Both the position numbers and the translations under genes were made by a program. From NCBI GenBank assembly GCA_030278895.1, contig JARXKK010000021.1, positions 1 to 35,635 on the forward strand: DNA of 35,635 nt. The letters are read 5' to 3'. This stretch comes from Acidobacteriota bacterium. Lineage in GTDB: Bacteria; Acidobacteriota; Thermoanaerobaculia; UBA5066. The notes beneath the pieces are model-generated. The model did no database searches, was not told the DNA's origin, and worked only from the letters and a program-made list of their open reading frames with translations. Shown here one piece after another: positions 16,070 to 30,163 of the stretch (position 1 is its first letter; the number at the start of each line of letters is the position of its first letter).

Positions 16070-16648
16070 TCACACGGACCCCCGCCCGGAGAGAAACACC
16101 GAGAGCACGCGAGGGTCCTTCGTCAGTTCGGGATGGAACGTCGCCGCCGTGACGTTGCCCTTGCGCACGAGAACCGGATCGCCGTCCCGCCGGGCGAGCA
16201 CCTCCACGTCGGGGTCGACGGCGGAAATCCTGGGCGCGCGGATGAAGACGGCCTCGAGCGGCTCTGCGCCGAGGACGTCCGGCGAGAGGTCCGTCAACCG
16301 CACGACCGCCGAATCCAGCTGCCGGCCGTAGGCGTTCCGGACGACGGTCATCGGAAGGAGGCCGAAGCCTTCGGCCCTCGGCCCCTCCACGTCCCGGGCC
16401 AGGAGAATCGCTCCCGCGCAGGTACCGAGGAGCGGATCGCCCCGGCGCGCCAGGGCGCGGATCGCCTCCTCGATTCCGGTCCCCTCCATGAGGAGGCGGA
16501 GCGTCGTCGACTCGCCGCCGGGAATGACGAGGCCCGTCGACGCGAGGATCTCGTCCGCGGACCGCACGTCGCGCGCCTCGACGCCCGCGCGACGGAGCGC
16601 TTCGCGGTGCGCCTCGAAGTCGCCCTGGAGTGCGAGAACGCCGATCAA
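16070..16648 (-). CDS. pdxT: pyridoxal 5'-phosphate synthase glutaminase subunit PdxT
   Basis: 192 residues, normal for the family. Hydrolyses glutamine and channels ammonia to PdxS in the 24-subunit PLP synthase. The class I glutaminase motifs are VIPGGESTT, LGTCAGAILLA with nucleophile Cys77, and ATFHPELT with His172 and Glu174. LALQGDFEAH is the usual N-terminus. The start is a TTG four bases after the pdxS stop; no in-frame ATG or GTG would keep LALQGD, so TTG is favoured. The tight spacing indicates translational coupling, giving the near-equal subunit ratio the complex needs. Confidence 0.96.
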   Translation of the reverse strand: MIGVLALQGDFEAHREALRRAGVEARDVRSADEILASTGLVIPGGESTTLRLLMEGTGIEEAIRALARRGDPLLGTCAGAILLARDVEGPRAEGFGLLPMTVVRNAYGRQLDSAVVRLTDLSPDVLGAEPLEAVFIRAPRISAVDPDVEVLARRDGDPVLVRKGNVTAATFHPELTKDPRVLSVFLSGRGSV

Positions 16649-16652
16649 GGGA

Positions 16653-17570
16653 CTACCAGCCGCGGGTCTGGAGGAGCTCGGCCTCGGAGAGTTTCGAGGC
16701 CTCGATGCCCTTCATGCCTTCCCCGAGACCCTCCGATGCCTTCGCGATCCGCGCCGGATCCTCGAAATGCGTCGTCGCTTCGACGATCGCGCGCGCGCGT
16801 TTGGCCGGGTCCGTCGACTTGAAGATGCCGGAGCCCACGAAGACCGCTTCGGCCCCGAGCATCCGGCAGAGGGCCGCGTCGGCCGGCGTCGCGATGCCGC
16901 CGGCGGCGAAGTTCGGGACCGGAAGGCGGCCGTGCTGGGCGACCCAGGCGACGAGCTCGAACGGGGCGCCGAGGTTCTTCGCAGCCGCCATCCACTCGTC
17001 TTTCGTCAGGAGCGTGAGCGCCTTCATCTGGCGCGTCACCTCGCGCAGGTGCCGGACGGCGTGGACGATGTCGCCGGTCCCCGCCTCGCCCTTCGTCCGG
17101 ATCATCGCGGCCCCTTCGCCGATTCGCCGGAGCGCCTCGCCGAGATTGCGGCAGCCGCAAACGAACGGGACCTTGTAGTCGTGCTTGTAGACGTGGTTCT
17201 CCTCGTCGGCGGGGGTCAGAACCTCGGACTCGTCGATGAAGTCCACCCCGAGCGCCTCGAGGACCCGCGCCTCGGCGAGGTGGCCGATGCGGCACTTCGC
17301 CATCACGGGAATCGACACGGCGGCTTCGATCTCGCGGATCTTCGAGACCGGCGACATCCGCGCGACGCCGCCGTCCCTTCGGATGTCGGACGGCACGCGC
17401 TCGAGCGCCATGACGGCGACGGCGCCGGCGTCCTCGGCGATCTTCGCCTGGTCGGCGTCGACGACGTCCATGATGACGCCGCCCTTGAGCATTTCGGCGA
17501 GCCCGACCTTCACGCGGAACGCGTCGGTCGCGAAGGGTGATGTGAGGGGAAAGTCGCTGCTGTTCGTCAT
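16653..17570 (-). CDS. pdxS: pyridoxal 5'-phosphate synthase subunit PdxS
   Basis: 305 residues. Builds PLP from ribose 5-phosphate, glyceraldehyde 3-phosphate and ammonia (DXP-independent route). Motifs are [21 protein letters not shown] (Asp35), MAKCRIGH with Lys92 for the first Schiff base, and [11 protein letters not shown] with Lys160 as second lysine. [17 protein letters not shown] is also highly conserved. The ATG at 17570 gives the usual short N-terminal arm, and GAAAGGG lies upstream. A small hairpin sits in the 46-base spacer from the regulator gene. PdxS is among the most conserved bacterial enzymes, so the call is secure. Confidence 0.98.
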   Translation of the reverse strand: MTNSSDFPLTSPFATDAFRVKVGLAEMLKGGVIMDVVDADQAKIAEDAGAVAVMALERVPSDIRRDGGVARMSPVSKIREIEAAVSIPVMAKCRIGHLAEARVLEALGVDFIDESEVLTPADEENHVYKHDYKVPFVCGCRNLGEALRRIGEGAAMIRTKGEAGTGDIVHAVRHLREVTRQMKALTLLTKDEWMAAAKNLGAPFELVAWVAQHGRLPVPNFAAGGIATPADAALCRMLGAEAVFVGSGIFKSTDPAKRARAIVEATTHFEDPARIAKASEGLGEGMKGIEASKLSEAELLQTRGW

Positions 17571-17585
17571 GTCGAGAACCCTTTC

Positions 17586-17603
17586 GGGGATTTCGGAATC
17601 CCC
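17586..17603 (-). promoter_or_regulatory. 7-bp hairpin in the pdxR-pdxS spacer
   Basis: GGGGATT and AATCCCC pair around a 4-nt loop, immediately before the pdxS ribosome-binding region. No T-tract follows, so it is unlikely to be an intrinsic terminator. It could set relative expression of regulator and enzyme by mRNA stability, or be a protein-binding site. Confidence 0.4.
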
Positions 17604-17616
17604 TGCCTGACGTCGG

Positions 17617-19149
17617 TCAAATCTGGATCAGCGCGGCCTCGGCCGCGTCCTTCGTCTCCTTCGCCGGAGTCTTCTGCCGCCGGGCGGCCTGCCGAGCGAG
17701 GTCGCGCGCGGCGGCGCCGACGATCTCGAGAGCCTTCGCGAGGTCCGCGCCGGACCCGCGCGCGACGGAGATCCGGATCGCGGAGACGTCGGCCTGGTCG
17801 GGCTGGAAGTCGGCTCCCGCGGAGAGAAGAACGCCCTTCTCGCGCGCCGCCGCCGCGAGGGCGCGGCCCGAGACTCCGGGCGGAAGCTCCGCCCAGAGAA
17901 CGTAGCCGCCGGACGGCTTGAGGGCGCGCGTCCCGATCGGAAAGCGGCCGAGAATCGTCCTGTGCGCGAGGGCGAGGCGGTTCTTCAGCCGGCTCCTCAT
18001 GCGCGCGAGATGCCTGTCGTAGTCGCCCTGGACGAGAAAGAGGTTCACCGCCGCCTGCAGGACGGGGGGTGACGTCAACTCGCCGACGCGCTTGAGCGCC
18101 GCGAGCCGGTGCACGAATTCCCTGGGCCCCGAAATCCAGCCGACGCGCACGCCGGGGAAGAGCGCCTTCGAGATCGTGCCGAGGTGGATCACGTGCCCCG
18201 GCGCGAGCGCCGCGAACGGGGGCGGCAGCTCGCCCTCGACGAGAAGATCCGCGTCGAATGCATCCTCGACGAGAAGGACGCCCGCCGCCGCCGCGATCCG
18301 CGCGATCTCCGCGCGACGGGGGGCGGAAGAGAGGAGACCCGTCGGGTTCTGGAAATCCGGAATCGTGTAGACGAACTTTGGCTTTTCGACGAGGGCCCGC
18401 TCGAGGGCCGCGGGCACGAGGCCGTCCCCGTCGAGCGGGACGCCGAGGAGCCGCGCCCGATGCGCGCGCAGGAGCGACAGCGCCCCCGCGTACGACGGCG
18501 TCTCGACGACGACGGAGTCGCCTGGGTCCACGAGGGACCGGGTGATGAGATCGAGGCCCTGCTGGGCCCCGTTCACGATGAGAAGGGCGTCCGGGTCGGC
18601 CGGGATCCCGCGCTTCGCGAGGCGCGCGGCGAGGGTCTCGCGGAGAGGGCGGTAGCCGAAGGGGGAGCCGTAGGAGAGGAGCGATCCGTCGCGGGCCACG
18701 TCCGCGAGAAGCGCCGCGAAGGCGGCGGCCGGAAAGTCCCGCTCGTCCGGCGCGAGGCGCGAGAGGTCGTACGGCACCGCCACCGGCTCGACGGCCGGGG
18801 GCTCGGCGAGAATGCGCGTCAGAAGCGACGACGCAATGCGGTCCCACGCGGGCGCGGGGCCGAGGACGGGCCCGGCGCTCGAGCGGCGTGCCACGCGCGT
18901 GCCCCCGCCCTTGTTCGTCTCGACCCAACCTTCGCGCTTCAGGGTCTGAAGCGCCTGATGCACGGTCGCCCGGTTCACCTCCAGCGACCGGGCAAGATCG
19001 CGAGACGCCGGGAGCCGCTCACCCTCGACGTGCCGCCCCCGGCGGATATCGCGGATGATCGCGTCCGCGATCGTACGGTAAAGCGGAACCCGGGGCGCCG
19101 GGATCGCGGGCCGTTCGGCGTTAGCGGCGTTCGTCGCCATCCCTGGCAT
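17617..19149 (-). CDS. pdxR: MocR/PdxR-type GntR-family regulator with aminotransferase-like domain
   Basis: 510 residues. Residues about 20-90 are a GntR winged helix ([53 protein letters not shown]). Residues about 125-480 are a fold type I aminotransferase domain with NPTG (268-271), [10 protein letters not shown] and the PLP-binding Lys328 in TISKALFPG. MocR proteins of the PdxR type sense PLP and control pdxST. Being directly upstream of pdxST on the same strand supports that role; in many bacteria pdxR is divergent, so co-transcription here is a variation. ATG 19149 is followed by a second ATG at 19140, which may be the real start given the promoter position. The symbol is inferred from context. 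Confidence 0.9.
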   Translation of the reverse strand: MPGMATNAANAERPAIPAPRVPLYRTIADAIIRDIRRGRHVEGERLPASRDLARSLEVNRATVHQALQTLKREGWVETNKGGGTRVARRSSAGPVLGPAPAWDRIASSLLTRILAEPPAVEPVAVPYDLSRLAPDERDFPAAAFAALLADVARDGSLLSYGSPFGYRPLRETLAARLAKRGIPADPDALLIVNGAQQGLDLITRSLVDPGDSVVVETPSYAGALSLLRAHRARLLGVPLDGDGLVPAALERALVEKPKFVYTIPDFQNPTGLLSSAPRRAEIARIAAAAGVLLVEDAFDADLLVEGELPPPFAALAPGHVIHLGTISKALFPGVRVGWISGPREFVHRLAALKRVGELTSPPVLQAAVNLFLVQGDYDRHLARMRSRLKNRLALAHRTILGRFPIGTRALKPSGGYVLWAELPPGVSGRALAAAAREKGVLLSAGADFQPDQADVSAIRISVARGSGADLAKALEIVGAAARDLARQAARRQKTPAKETKDAAEAALIQI

Positions 19150-19177
19150 CTTCAGTCTTGGCCTAGACCAACGTCAA
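19149..19177 (-). promoter_or_regulatory. candidate pdxR promoter with an embedded operator-like palindrome
   Basis: On the minus strand TTGACG (19177-19172) is a good -35. Seventeen bases later TGAAGA is a poor -10. Between them lies TTGGTCTAGGCCAA (19171-19158), a 14-bp palindrome with a single mismatched pair. A symmetric site between -35 and -10 is a usual operator position, consistent with autoregulation by the GntR-type product. A second TTGGCCA-like sequence lies nearby (about 19191-19201). Initiation near 19142 would favour the ATG at 19140. No experimental support. Confidence 0.35.
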
Positions 19178-19245
19178 CCTGAAAGCCGATTTGTGGCCAA
19201 CCAAGGGTGTACCGAGACCGACCGGGCTCGCGCGGCCCTGTGACT

Positions 19246-19527
19246 CTATTCGCCGTGAGACAGGAGCGTCACGTAAGCGCGCTCCATTTCCTCAGCATAG
19301 AGGAGGTCCCACTCGCGCGACCCCTCGATGACGCGGCGCGCCTTCGCGAGCAGCTTCTTCTTCGTCTCGGCCGAGAGACGCTCGTTTTCCTTGTCCCATG
19401 CGAGCAGGCCCTGAAGCACGCGGCCGCGGACGAACTCGCGCTCGCCCGAGAGCGCGATCCCCGGCGTCTTCTTGAGTCGCTCCATCATGCGGTGGGAGAT
19501 GTCCACGGCCCGCTCACGCGAGATCAA
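19246..19527 (-). CDS. DUF507 family protein
   Basis: 93 residues, highly charged and helical, matching the small DUF507 family (SRERAVDISHRMMERLKKTPGI at the N-terminus, EWDLLYAEEMERAY near the C-terminus). Function unknown and no signal peptide, so probably cytoplasmic. The start is a TTG overlapping the preceding stop as TTGA; the N-terminal ISRERAVDISHRM fits the family, so the later ATGs are less likely. It is the last gene of the dnaN-to-gyrA transcript direction, followed by a 96-base gap before the B6 regulator. No clear terminator is visible in that gap. Confidence 0.8.
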   Translation of the reverse strand: MISRERAVDISHRMMERLKKTPGIALSGEREFVRGRVLQGLLAWDKENERLSAETKKKLLAKARRVIEGSREWDLLYAEEMERAYVTLLSHGE

Positions 19528-20177
19528 TGAATCCTCCGCGGGCCGTCGGAGGGGGCGCTTCGAAGAGCCGCGACGCCCCGCGCCGTGAGGGGATGATCGA
19601 ACAGCCGGTCCAACACTGCGAACGGCAGCGTTGCGACATCCGCTCCCAAGGCCGCCGCGTCCAGGACGTGAATGGGGTTCTGGATTCCCTGCACCGAGAT
19701 CTGCGTCTCGAGGCCGTAGTTGTCGAAGACGCGCACGATGGACTCGACGACGTCCATGCCGATCTGGCCGGCGTCGTCGAGCTCGCCGACGGATGGCGAA
19801 ACGTAGGCGCTGCCGGAACGCGCGGCAAGAAGGGCCTGGGTCGCCGTGAAGACGAGCCCCACATCCGTGGCGATCTGCTCGTCGCCGAGGAGGCGCACGA
19901 CGCGGAGACCCTCCCGCGTCATCGGGACGCGCAGGACGACGTTCTTCCCGTGCTTGTGGAGTTCCCGGGCCTCTTTGTACATGGCTTTCGGATCGCCGGC
20001 CGCGAGCGTCGCGACGACCGGGCCATCTCCCACCTGCGCGAGATCGGCCAGGACGCGGCGGGCGTCGCGGCCCTTCATTTCCGCGGACTCGGGCCTGAGC
20101 AGGATCCCGTCCAGGAGGCCCCAGTCGCGCACGCGGCGGGCCTCTTCGATGTCGGCGGTGTCGAGGAAAAAACGCAT
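19524..20177 (-). CDS. transaldolase/fructose-6-phosphate aldolase-like protein with degenerate active site
   Basis: 217 residues, the normal size of the small TalC/FSA subfamily, with an end-to-end recognisable TIM-barrel (FFLDTADIEEA, VFTATQALLAARSGSAYVSP, LDAAALGADVATLPF, LFDHPLTARGV). The chemistry is not preserved. The Schiff-base lysine in V(V/I)KIPMT is arginine (Arg83 in VVLRVPMT). The GVTTNPS motif reads GILLRPES. SPF-GRLDD reads SPSVGELDD, and the phosphate-site ASIRHP reads QGIQNP. Only the early Asp6 remains. The ATG at 20177 is chosen because FFLDTA must be at the N-terminus; the longer ORF is noise over gyrA. It starts 13 bases after gyrA and overlaps DUF507. The frame is intact, so this looks like a repurposed protein rather than a decayed gene. 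Confidence 0.85.
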   Translation of the reverse strand: MRFFLDTADIEEARRVRDWGLLDGILLRPESAEMKGRDARRVLADLAQVGDGPVVATLAAGDPKAMYKEARELHKHGKNVVLRVPMTREGLRVVRLLGDEQIATDVGLVFTATQALLAARSGSAYVSPSVGELDDAGQIGMDVVESIVRVFDNYGLETQISVQGIQNPIHVLDAAALGADVATLPFAVLDRLFDHPLTARGVAALRSAPSDGPRRIH

Positions 20178-20190
20178 CGGATCGCGGAGT

Positions 20191-27594
<7,404 letters not shown>

Positions 27595-27641
27595 GACTTC
27601 TCCTTATCTCCTCAATCCTATCATTTAGAGGTAGTCAAAAG

Positions 27642-27656
27642 TAGTAGAAGTAGTAG
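27642..27656 (+). other. DnaA-trio-like repeat TAG-TAG-AAG-TAG-TAG with adjacent GC clamp
   Basis: Five contiguous triplets of the form (T/A)AG lie directly beside GGGGGGCCC (27657-27665). DnaA-trios, read 3'-GAT-5', bind DnaA on single-stranded DNA during origin opening, with a GC-rich spacer between them and the DnaA boxes. The strand and the side relative to dnaN are as expected. Confidence 0.6.
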
Positions 27657-27722
27657 GGGGGGCCCAAAAGTGCATTAGGAGATAAAGATCTAAAAGGGAG
27701 ACATTTAGGACCGGCTCCGGGC

Positions 27723-27836
27723 TGTGGAACTCTGTCCCGAGGCCTGTGAAAAGAAAGGCCGACCGAGACGGTGGGGCGGACTTTTCCAACGGCGGCGAGA
27801 AGGGTCGCCCGGGCGGGGCGGAAAAGAGGTGGAAAA
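27723..27836 (+). other. cluster of degenerate DnaA-box-like 9-mers
   Basis: Compared with TGTGGAAAA (the box-like sequence over the dnaA start), this stretch holds TGTGGAACT (27723), TGTGAAAAG (27745), TTTTCCAAC (27782, reverse), GGCGGAAAA (27817) and GGTGGAAAA (27828), each matching at seven or eight of nine positions. Matches to the strict TTATCCACA consensus are poorer, so these may be weak cooperative sites or chance. Confidence 0.35.
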
Positions 27837-27838
27837 GG

Positions 27839-29152
27839 TCACCGAAACTGGGCCAGAAAACCCGCCAGGAGCCGGTCGAGCACGGGGTCCTCCTCGCGCA
27901 GCGCCGCGATCTTCCGGATGGCGTGCAGCGCCGTCGTGTGGTGTTTGTCGGAGAAAAGGCGGCCGATCTCGGGAAGAGACAGACCCGTGGCCTCCTTGAG
28001 GACGTACATCGTGACCTGTCGCGCGAAAACGATGGGGCCTCTCTTCGTGCGCGCGCGCAGCTCTGCGGGCTTGAGGCCATAGTGCGCGCCGACGAGCTTG
28101 AGGATCTCGGCCGGGGTCGTCGCGTGCTCCTCGGCGCGAAAGACGTCCTTCAGCGCCTCCCGGCCGAGGTCGAGCGAGATCGCCTCGCCCTTCAGGGAGG
28201 CGAACGCCACGACGCGGTTGAAATAACCCTCCAGCTCTCGGATCGACGATTTGATCTTGCCTGCCAGGAAGAACGCGACGTCGTCTTCGAGCACGACCTG
28301 GTTGGCCTCCGCCTTCTGGCGGAGGATCGCGACCTTCGTCTCGAAGTCGGGCAGCTGGATGTCCACGATGAGGCCGCCCTCGAATCTGCTCTTGAGTCGG
28401 TCCGTGAGGCCGGGAATCTCGCGTGGCGGGACGTCGGAGGAGAAGACGATCTGGTTGCCCTCGTCATAGAGCGCGTTGAACGTGTGGAAGAGCTCGTTTT
28501 CGGACGCTTCCTTCCCGACGACGAACTGAACGTCGTCGAGGAGCAGGATGTCCGCGGCGCGAAAGCGCTGGCGAAGGCTTTCCATCTTGTTGAACCGGAC
28601 CCCGAGGACGACTTCGTTCACGAAGTTCTCGGAGGTCAGGTAGACGACCTTCTCGCCCGGCCGCCGCGAAAGACGCCGATGGCCGATGGCCTGCATGAGG
28701 TGCGTCTTGCCGAGGCCGGTTCCTCCGCAGACGAACAGCGGGTTGTATTGCCGCGAGGTCTGGTCCGCCACGCGGAGCGCCGCCGCGTGCGCGAGGCGAT
28801 TGGACTCGCCGGTCACGAAGTGCTCGAACGTGTAGGCGGGGTTCAGGCCGCCCGCCCGGCGGCGGGGCTCCGCGGGCACTTTCTGGGGGTTCACGGCGGA
28901 ACGGTACTCCCCGTCGGCACCGAATCGGATCTCCCGGTTGCCGGCGCCCGCGAGGCGGGCCGCTTCGGCGATCTGTACGGCGTAGGCCTCTGGGATGTAG
29001 TCGACGAACAGCGGCGTCCGGACCTGCACGAAAATGGCTTCGGGGGTCTCGGACTTCTGCCGCGAATCCCGGAACCAAGAGTCGAACTCGCGCTCGTCCA
29101 CGCGCGTCTTCAGGTGCTCCAGGATCTTGGCCCAGGTCGATGTCTTTTCCAC
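27839..29152 (-). CDS. dnaA: chromosomal replication initiator protein DnaA
   Basis: 437 residues from the GTG at 29152. AAA+ ATPase that binds and melts oriC. Domain I starts [23 protein letters not shown]. The AAA+ domain has Walker [11 protein letters not shown] (about 142-151), Walker [10 protein letters not shown], and the sensor and arginine-finger region [21 protein letters not shown]. Domain IV has the DNA-binding signature [19 protein letters not shown]. The ORF track starts at ATG 29173. GTG 29152 is preferred because GGTGGAG lies five bases upstream and the N-terminus then has the usual length. A DnaA-box-like TGTGGAAAA covers the start codon. It diverges from rpmH. Confidence 0.97.
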   Translation of the reverse strand: MEKTSTWAKILEHLKTRVDEREFDSWFRDSRQKSETPEAIFVQVRTPLFVDYIPEAYAVQIAEAARLAGAGNREIRFGADGEYRSAVNPQKVPAEPRRRAGGLNPAYTFEHFVTGESNRLAHAAALRVADQTSRQYNPLFVCGGTGLGKTHLMQAIGHRRLSRRPGEKVVYLTSENFVNEVVLGVRFNKMESLRQRFRAADILLLDDVQFVVGKEASENELFHTFNALYDEGNQIVFSSDVPPREIPGLTDRLKSRFEGGLIVDIQLPDFETKVAILRQKAEANQVVLEDDVAFFLAGKIKSSIRELEGYFNRVVAFASLKGEAISLDLGREALKDVFRAEEHATTPAEILKLVGAHYGLKPAELRARTKRGPIVFARQVTMYVLKEATGLSLPEIGRLFSDKHHTTALHAIRKIAALREEDPVLDRLLAGFLAQFR

Positions 29153-29153
29153 A
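29145..29153 (-). promoter_or_regulatory. DnaA-box-like TGTGGAAAA over the dnaA start codon
   Basis: On the minus strand TGTGGAAAA matches the DnaA-box complement TGTGGATAA at eight of nine bases. It includes the GTG start of dnaA. DnaA commonly represses its own gene, so binding here could block transcription or early elongation. Codon constraints alone could also produce it. Confidence 0.4.
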
Positions 29154-29236
29154 GGATCTCCACCGCTGTGCATATCCGGCTTTGCGGAGGGAGGTGGATG
29201 GTATCAGTGCGCCCGCGGGGCGAAAAGGGGACCCGG

Positions 29237-29284
29237 TTGACAGGAAGCGCGCGACCCCCGAGAATCCTCGTCCCCTTCGGAGGG
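29237..29284 (+). promoter_or_regulatory. sigma-70-type promoter and ribosome-binding site of the rpmH operon
   Basis: A perfect -35 TTGACA (29237-29242) is followed by a 17-base spacer and -10 GAGAAT (29260-29265, four of six matches). GGAGGG (29279-29284) lies ten bases before the rpmH ATG. It is the strongest promoter-like pattern in the window and fits a highly expressed ribosomal protein gene heading the operon. Confidence 0.62.
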
Positions 29285-29294
29285 ATTCTTCACC

Positions 29295-29438
29295 ATGTCC
29301 AAGACCAAACGCACGTTTCAGCCCAACAACCGTCACCGGAGCAGGACCCACGGGTTCCTGGTCCGGATGAGAACCAAGTCGGGCCGTGCCGTTCTGGCCC
29401 GCCGCCGCGCGAAAGGGCGCAAGCGCATCTCCGCCTGA
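29295..29438 (+). CDS. rpmH: 50S ribosomal protein L34
   Basis: 47 residues, too short for the ORF track. The sequence starts [20 protein letters not shown] and ends GRKRISA, matching L34 along its whole length, including the [22 protein letters not shown] core. Basic rRNA-binding protein of the large subunit. First gene of the divergent operon opposite dnaA, the common bacterial arrangement, with rnpA 51 bases downstream. Confidence 0.98.
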   Translation: MSKTKRTFQPNNRHRSRTHGFLVRMRTKSGRAVLARRRAKGRKRISA

Positions 29439-29489
29439 GCGGAGGCGTCACCGGGCGGGCTGCGTCGCCGCGGCCCCCCGGCCGGTTCC

Positions 29490-29912
29490 ATGCACACACG
29501 GGCCAGCGCCGCGTCCGGTTCGCCGGGAAGAGAGACCTTCCCGCGGGAGCGCCGCATCGGGGCCCGCCGGGATTTTCGCGAGGCCTACGAGAGCGGCGCG
29601 AAACAGCACGGCCGGCTTGTGGTCGTCTTTGCGCGCCCGCGGCCCGAGGGTGGTTTCCGGCTCGGCATCACGGCGACCCGCAAGTCGGGCGGCGCTGTCC
29701 TGCGCAATCGCGCCCGCCGCCGCGTGCGCGAGATTTTCCGCCGGTGGCGGGCGGTCACGCCCGACGCGGCCCTGGACCTCGTCGTGAACGTCTCCGCGCG
29801 CGCCACCCGCGCGCCCTACGCCGCGCTTCAGGCCGAGATCACAGGACTTCTGGGGCGCGCGGCGGCCGCGGCGTCGAAACCGAGCGTGTCGAAAGCGGAA
29901 GTGTCGAGTTGA
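29490..29912 (+). CDS. rnpA: ribonuclease P protein component
   Basis: 140 residues. Protein subunit that helps the RNase P RNA bind pre-tRNA 5' leaders. [20 protein letters not shown] is the conserved start of the fold, and [29 protein letters not shown] includes the RNR signature that binds the RNA. An N-terminal extension of about 16 residues and a Ser/Ala-rich tail of about 20 lie outside the fold. The true start could be a little downstream of the ATG at 29490, as no strong ribosome-binding site is seen. The stop overlaps yidD as TTGA. Confidence 0.95.
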   Translation: MHTRASAASGSPGRETFPRERRIGARRDFREAYESGAKQHGRLVVVFARPRPEGGFRLGITATRKSGGAVLRNRARRRVREIFRRWRAVTPDAALDLVVNVSARATRAPYAALQAEITGLLGRAAAAASKPSVSKAEVSS

Positions 29913-30145
29913 GCGGGACCCCGATTGCGGAAGCCCCGGCCCGTGTCGTCGCGGGAGTCTTCGGCGCCTACAAGCGTTTCGTATCGCCCCTGCTACCGCC
30001 GGCGTGCCGGTTTGCGCCCACGTGCTCGGAATACGCGCGCGAGGCCGTCACGCGCCACGGCGTCCGGCGGGGCCTCTCGCTCGCCGTGCGGCGACTCGCG
30101 CGGTGCCACCCGTTTCGCGCGGGCGGACCCGACCCCGTTCCCTGA
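29909..30145 (+). CDS. yidD: membrane protein insertion efficiency factor YidD
   Basis: 78 residues. Small membrane-associated protein thought to assist YidC/Sec insertion. [28 protein letters not shown] and [17 protein letters not shown] are the family hallmark, including the conserved cysteines. The frame has no suitable ATG or GTG. The TTG at 29909, overlapping the rnpA stop, gives a normal-length protein and suggests translational coupling. It lies between rnpA and yidC as in most bacteria. The ORF track hides it inside a long frame running in from dnaA. Confidence 0.95.
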   Translation: MSGTPIAEAPARVVAGVFGAYKRFVSPLLPPACRFAPTCSEYAREAVTRHGVRRGLSLAVRRLARCHPFRAGGPDPVP

Positions 30146-30163
30146 TTCGCCAGAGGAGAGCCC

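Larger units (their letters stand above)
27595..27838. other. candidate replication origin (oriC) in the dnaA-dnaN spacer
   Basis: 244 bases without a gene. Going from dnaN to dnaA it holds an AT-rich stretch (about 27601-27640), unusual in this GC-rich window. Next come five DnaA-trio-like triplets, a G6C3 clamp, more AT-rich sequence, and a set of TGTGGAAAA-like sequences up to the dnaA stop. This order and strand polarity match the known Bacillus subtilis unwinding region between dnaA and dnaN. The divergence of gene direction around it supports an origin. Canonical TTATCCACA boxes are absent, so the call is an inference. Confidence 0.65.

Noticed and set aside
19150-19245. Terminator after the gyrase/DUF507 run
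   Set aside because: Only a 4-bp GGGC/GCCC stem is visible and there is no T-tract, too weak to call.
29166-29174. TGTGCATAT as a DnaA box before dnaA
   Set aside because: Two or more mismatches to the consensus and no second box at regular spacing.
27746-29908. Long plus-strand ORF leading into yidD
   Set aside because: Antisense to dnaA and out of frame with rpmH and rnpA; only the final 78 codons encode YidD.
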